From Bubalus kerabau (Eukaryota > Chordata > Mammalia > Artiodactyla > Bovidae): 64,000 nucleotides of DNA. This document shows positions 62,370 through 64,000 of the stretch, piece after piece. Made by a program: the position numbers and the translations under genes. Position 1 is the first letter of the stretch. Every line of letters begins with the position of its first letter. The notes under the pieces were generated by a model that ran no database searches, was not told where the DNA came from, and was given only the letters and a program-made list of their open reading frames with translations. The DNA lies in the NCBI RefSeq assembly GCF_029407905.1, contig NC_073627.1:141559697-141623696 (forward strand). Reading direction: 5' to 3'.

Positions 62370-62722
62370 GCCTTCCTTTTGTTCAAGAATGAGATGATTT
62401 CTCTTCTTTCTAAATAATCCAACCCTTAGGGAAAAGCAGCCAACCACTTCCCGTAATAATTAAGAGTCAGACCCACCCAAGCAAATTTTCTATGGGTCCC
62501 TCTCTCTCCAAATGTCAGGGCTCCATGGTCACTGGGGTCAAGGTTCCCATGACACACTGCATGAAGCACTACAAGGGGATTTTACTCATTATTAGTTTTT
62601 AAAGGAAAAACTATTTCTCCTCTGTACTCTACTATCCCTAGCATACTCACTGTATTTCTGACACCAGAAGAATGGTTTTTTCTACACCAAGCCATTCAGT
62701 GATGCCATTTGGGTGTGTTCTC
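62370..62722. other. Single-copy-looking DNA between two BovBs
   Basis: About 350 bp. No repeat family or coding motif recognised. Confidence 0.35.
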
Positions 62723-64000
62723 AGTTCAGTTCAGATCAGTTTAGTTGCTCAGTTGTGTCCAGCTCTTTGAGACTCCATAGACTGCAGTACGCCAGGCTAT
62801 CCCATCCATCACCAACTCCTGGAGCTTTCTCAAACTCAGGCCCATCGAATCGGTGACCACCGAATCATCTTATCCTCTGCTGTCTCCTTCGCCTCCAGCC
62901 TTCAATTTTTCCCAGCATCAGGGTCTTTCCCAGTGAGTCAGTTCTTCCCATCAGGTGACCAAAGTATTGGAGTTTCAGCCTCAGAATCAGTTCTTCCAAT
63001 GAATATTCAGGGTTGATTTCCTTTAGCATTGACTGGTTTAGCTCCTTGCAGTCCAAGGGACTCTCAAGAGTCTTCTCCAACACCACAGTTCAAAAGTATC
63101 AATTCTTCAGCACTCAGCTTTCTTTATGGTCCAACTCTCACATCTATACATGACTACTGGAAAAACCATAGCTTTGACTAGATGGACCTTTATTGGCAAA
63201 GTAATGTCTCTGCTTTTTAATATGCTCTCTAGGTTTTCTTCCAAGGAGCAAGTGTCTTTTAATTTCATGGCTGCAGTCATCATCTGCAGTGATTTTGGAG
63301 TCCCAAAAAATAAAGTCTCTCACTGTTTCCATTGTTTCCCCATCTGTTTGCCATGAAGTGGTGGGACTGATGCCATGATCTTCATTTTCTGAATGTTGAG
63401 TTTTAAGCCAGCTTTTTCACTCTCCTTTTTCACTTTCATCAAGAGGCTCTTTAGTTCTTCTTTGCTTTCTGCCATAAGGGTGGGGTCATCTGCTTTTCTG
63501 AGGTTTTGATATTTCTCCTGGCAATCTTGATTCCAGCTCGTGCTTCATGCAGTCTGGCATTTAGTATGAGATACTCTGCATATAAGTTAAATAAGCAGGG
63601 TGACAGTATACAGCCCTGACATACTCCTTTCCCTATTTGGAACCAGTCTGTTGTTCCATGTCCAGTTCTAACTGTTGCTTCCTGACCTGCATACAGATTT
63701 CTCAGGAGGCAGGTCAGGTGGTCTGGTATTCCCATCTCTTTCAGAATTTTCCACAGTGTACTGTGATCATACAGTCAAAGGCTTTCACATAGTCAATAAA
63801 GCAGAAATAGATATTTTTCTGGAACTCACTTTCTTTCTTGATGATCCAACGGATGTTGAAAATTTGACCTCTGGTTCCTCTGCCTTTTCTAAAACCAGCT
63901 TGAACATCTGGAAGTTCACAGTTCATGTGTTGTTGAAGCCTGGCTTGGAGAATTTTGAGCATTACTTTACTAGCGTGTGAGATGAGTGCAATTGTGAGGT
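62723..64000 (-). mobile_element. Diverged BovB, cut by window end
   Basis: From the tail (TCAGTTCAGTTCAGATCAG) through the C-terminus to the reverse transcriptase, where the window stops. Same orientation as 59497-62357 but more diverged, so it is a separate insertion and not a tandem duplicate. Confidence 0.94.
62865..63962 (-). pseudogene. BovB reverse transcriptase remnant, partial
   Basis: Right to left: LKILQARLQQHMNCELPDVQ, AGFRKGRGTRGQI and FIDYVKAFDC (63962-63741); then HLTCLLRNLYAGQEATVRTG and GVCQGCILSPCLFNLYAEYL (63735-63451). The YADD region is damaged: LRYADD is replaced by SEKQM. The C-terminal part follows in other frames. No active enzyme. Confidence 0.88.

Noticed and set aside
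1..64000. CRISPR array or bacterial-type operon
   Set aside because: Repeats are dispersed SINE/LINE copies, not regularly spaced direct repeats; the DNA is clearly mammalian.

Overview
The window reads as ordinary repeat-saturated mammalian DNA from a bovid ruminant (Bos-, Bubalus-, Ovis- or Capra-like; species not resolvable by eye). The diagnostic signs are many copies of the RTE-type LINE BovB, the tRNA-Glu-derived SINE Bov-tA, the dimeric SINE BOV-A2 with its (AGC)n tail, CHR-type SINEs and ruminant L1 3' ends. Older layers shared by all mammals lie underneath: L1M, L2, MIR, MLT1, MLT2 and a mariner hairpin. No host protein-coding exon, rRNA, functional tRNA or CRISPR array was recognised. 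All long reading frames are retroelement remnants, mostly the endonuclease, reverse transcriptase or C-terminal part of BovB ORF2.

Layout. 1-9 kb: BovB tail, ruminant L1 and L1M 3' ends nested with Bov-tA/BOV-A2, a 1.4-kb BovB reverse-transcriptase pseudogene (4.5-5.9 kb) and a long decayed L1 ORF2 (6.6-8.4 kb). 9-18 kb: a BovB with an internal deletion (9.1-10.8 kb), several 5'-truncated BovBs, and a moderately GC-rich single-copy island (15.5-16.5 kb). 18-24 kb: an AT-rich/TA-microsatellite block, then MIR and CHR elements in single-copy DNA. 24-32 kb: Bov-tA, L2, MER5-like, MLT1 and L1M layers. 32-39 kb: the most repeat-poor DNA (32.8-33.9 and 34.1-34.9 kb), the best place to look for conserved regulatory sequence. 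39-47 kb: a BovB fragment, a U2 snRNA fragment joined to a Bov-tA, an MLT2 LTR split by a SINE, and two closely related BovBs in inverted orientation. 47-59 kb: single-copy islands, a BovB with a foldback insertion, a mariner hairpin, a multiply interrupted MLT1, an ERVL-type LTR and an L1 with a twin-priming inversion. 59.5-64 kb: the most complete BovB (about 2.9 kb) and a second one cut by the window end.

How the parts work together. Bov-tA and BOV-A2 share the BovB 3' tail, which fits the accepted view that BovB enzymes mobilise them; target-site duplications are visible at many insertions. Nesting gives a relative time order: MIR/L2/MLT1/MLT2/L1M first, CHR SINEs next, then Bov-tA, BOV-A2 and BovB. 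No BovB here is intact, so none should be autonomous. Functional interest lies in possible co-opted sequences: interferon-response-like GAAANNGAAA arrays in BOV-A2 linkers, a mariner hairpin of the kind that gave rise to ruminant microRNAs, and repeat-free islands.

Limits: families were named from memory of consensus sequences, boundaries are usually good to about 5-20 bases, and old-element subfamily names are approximate.
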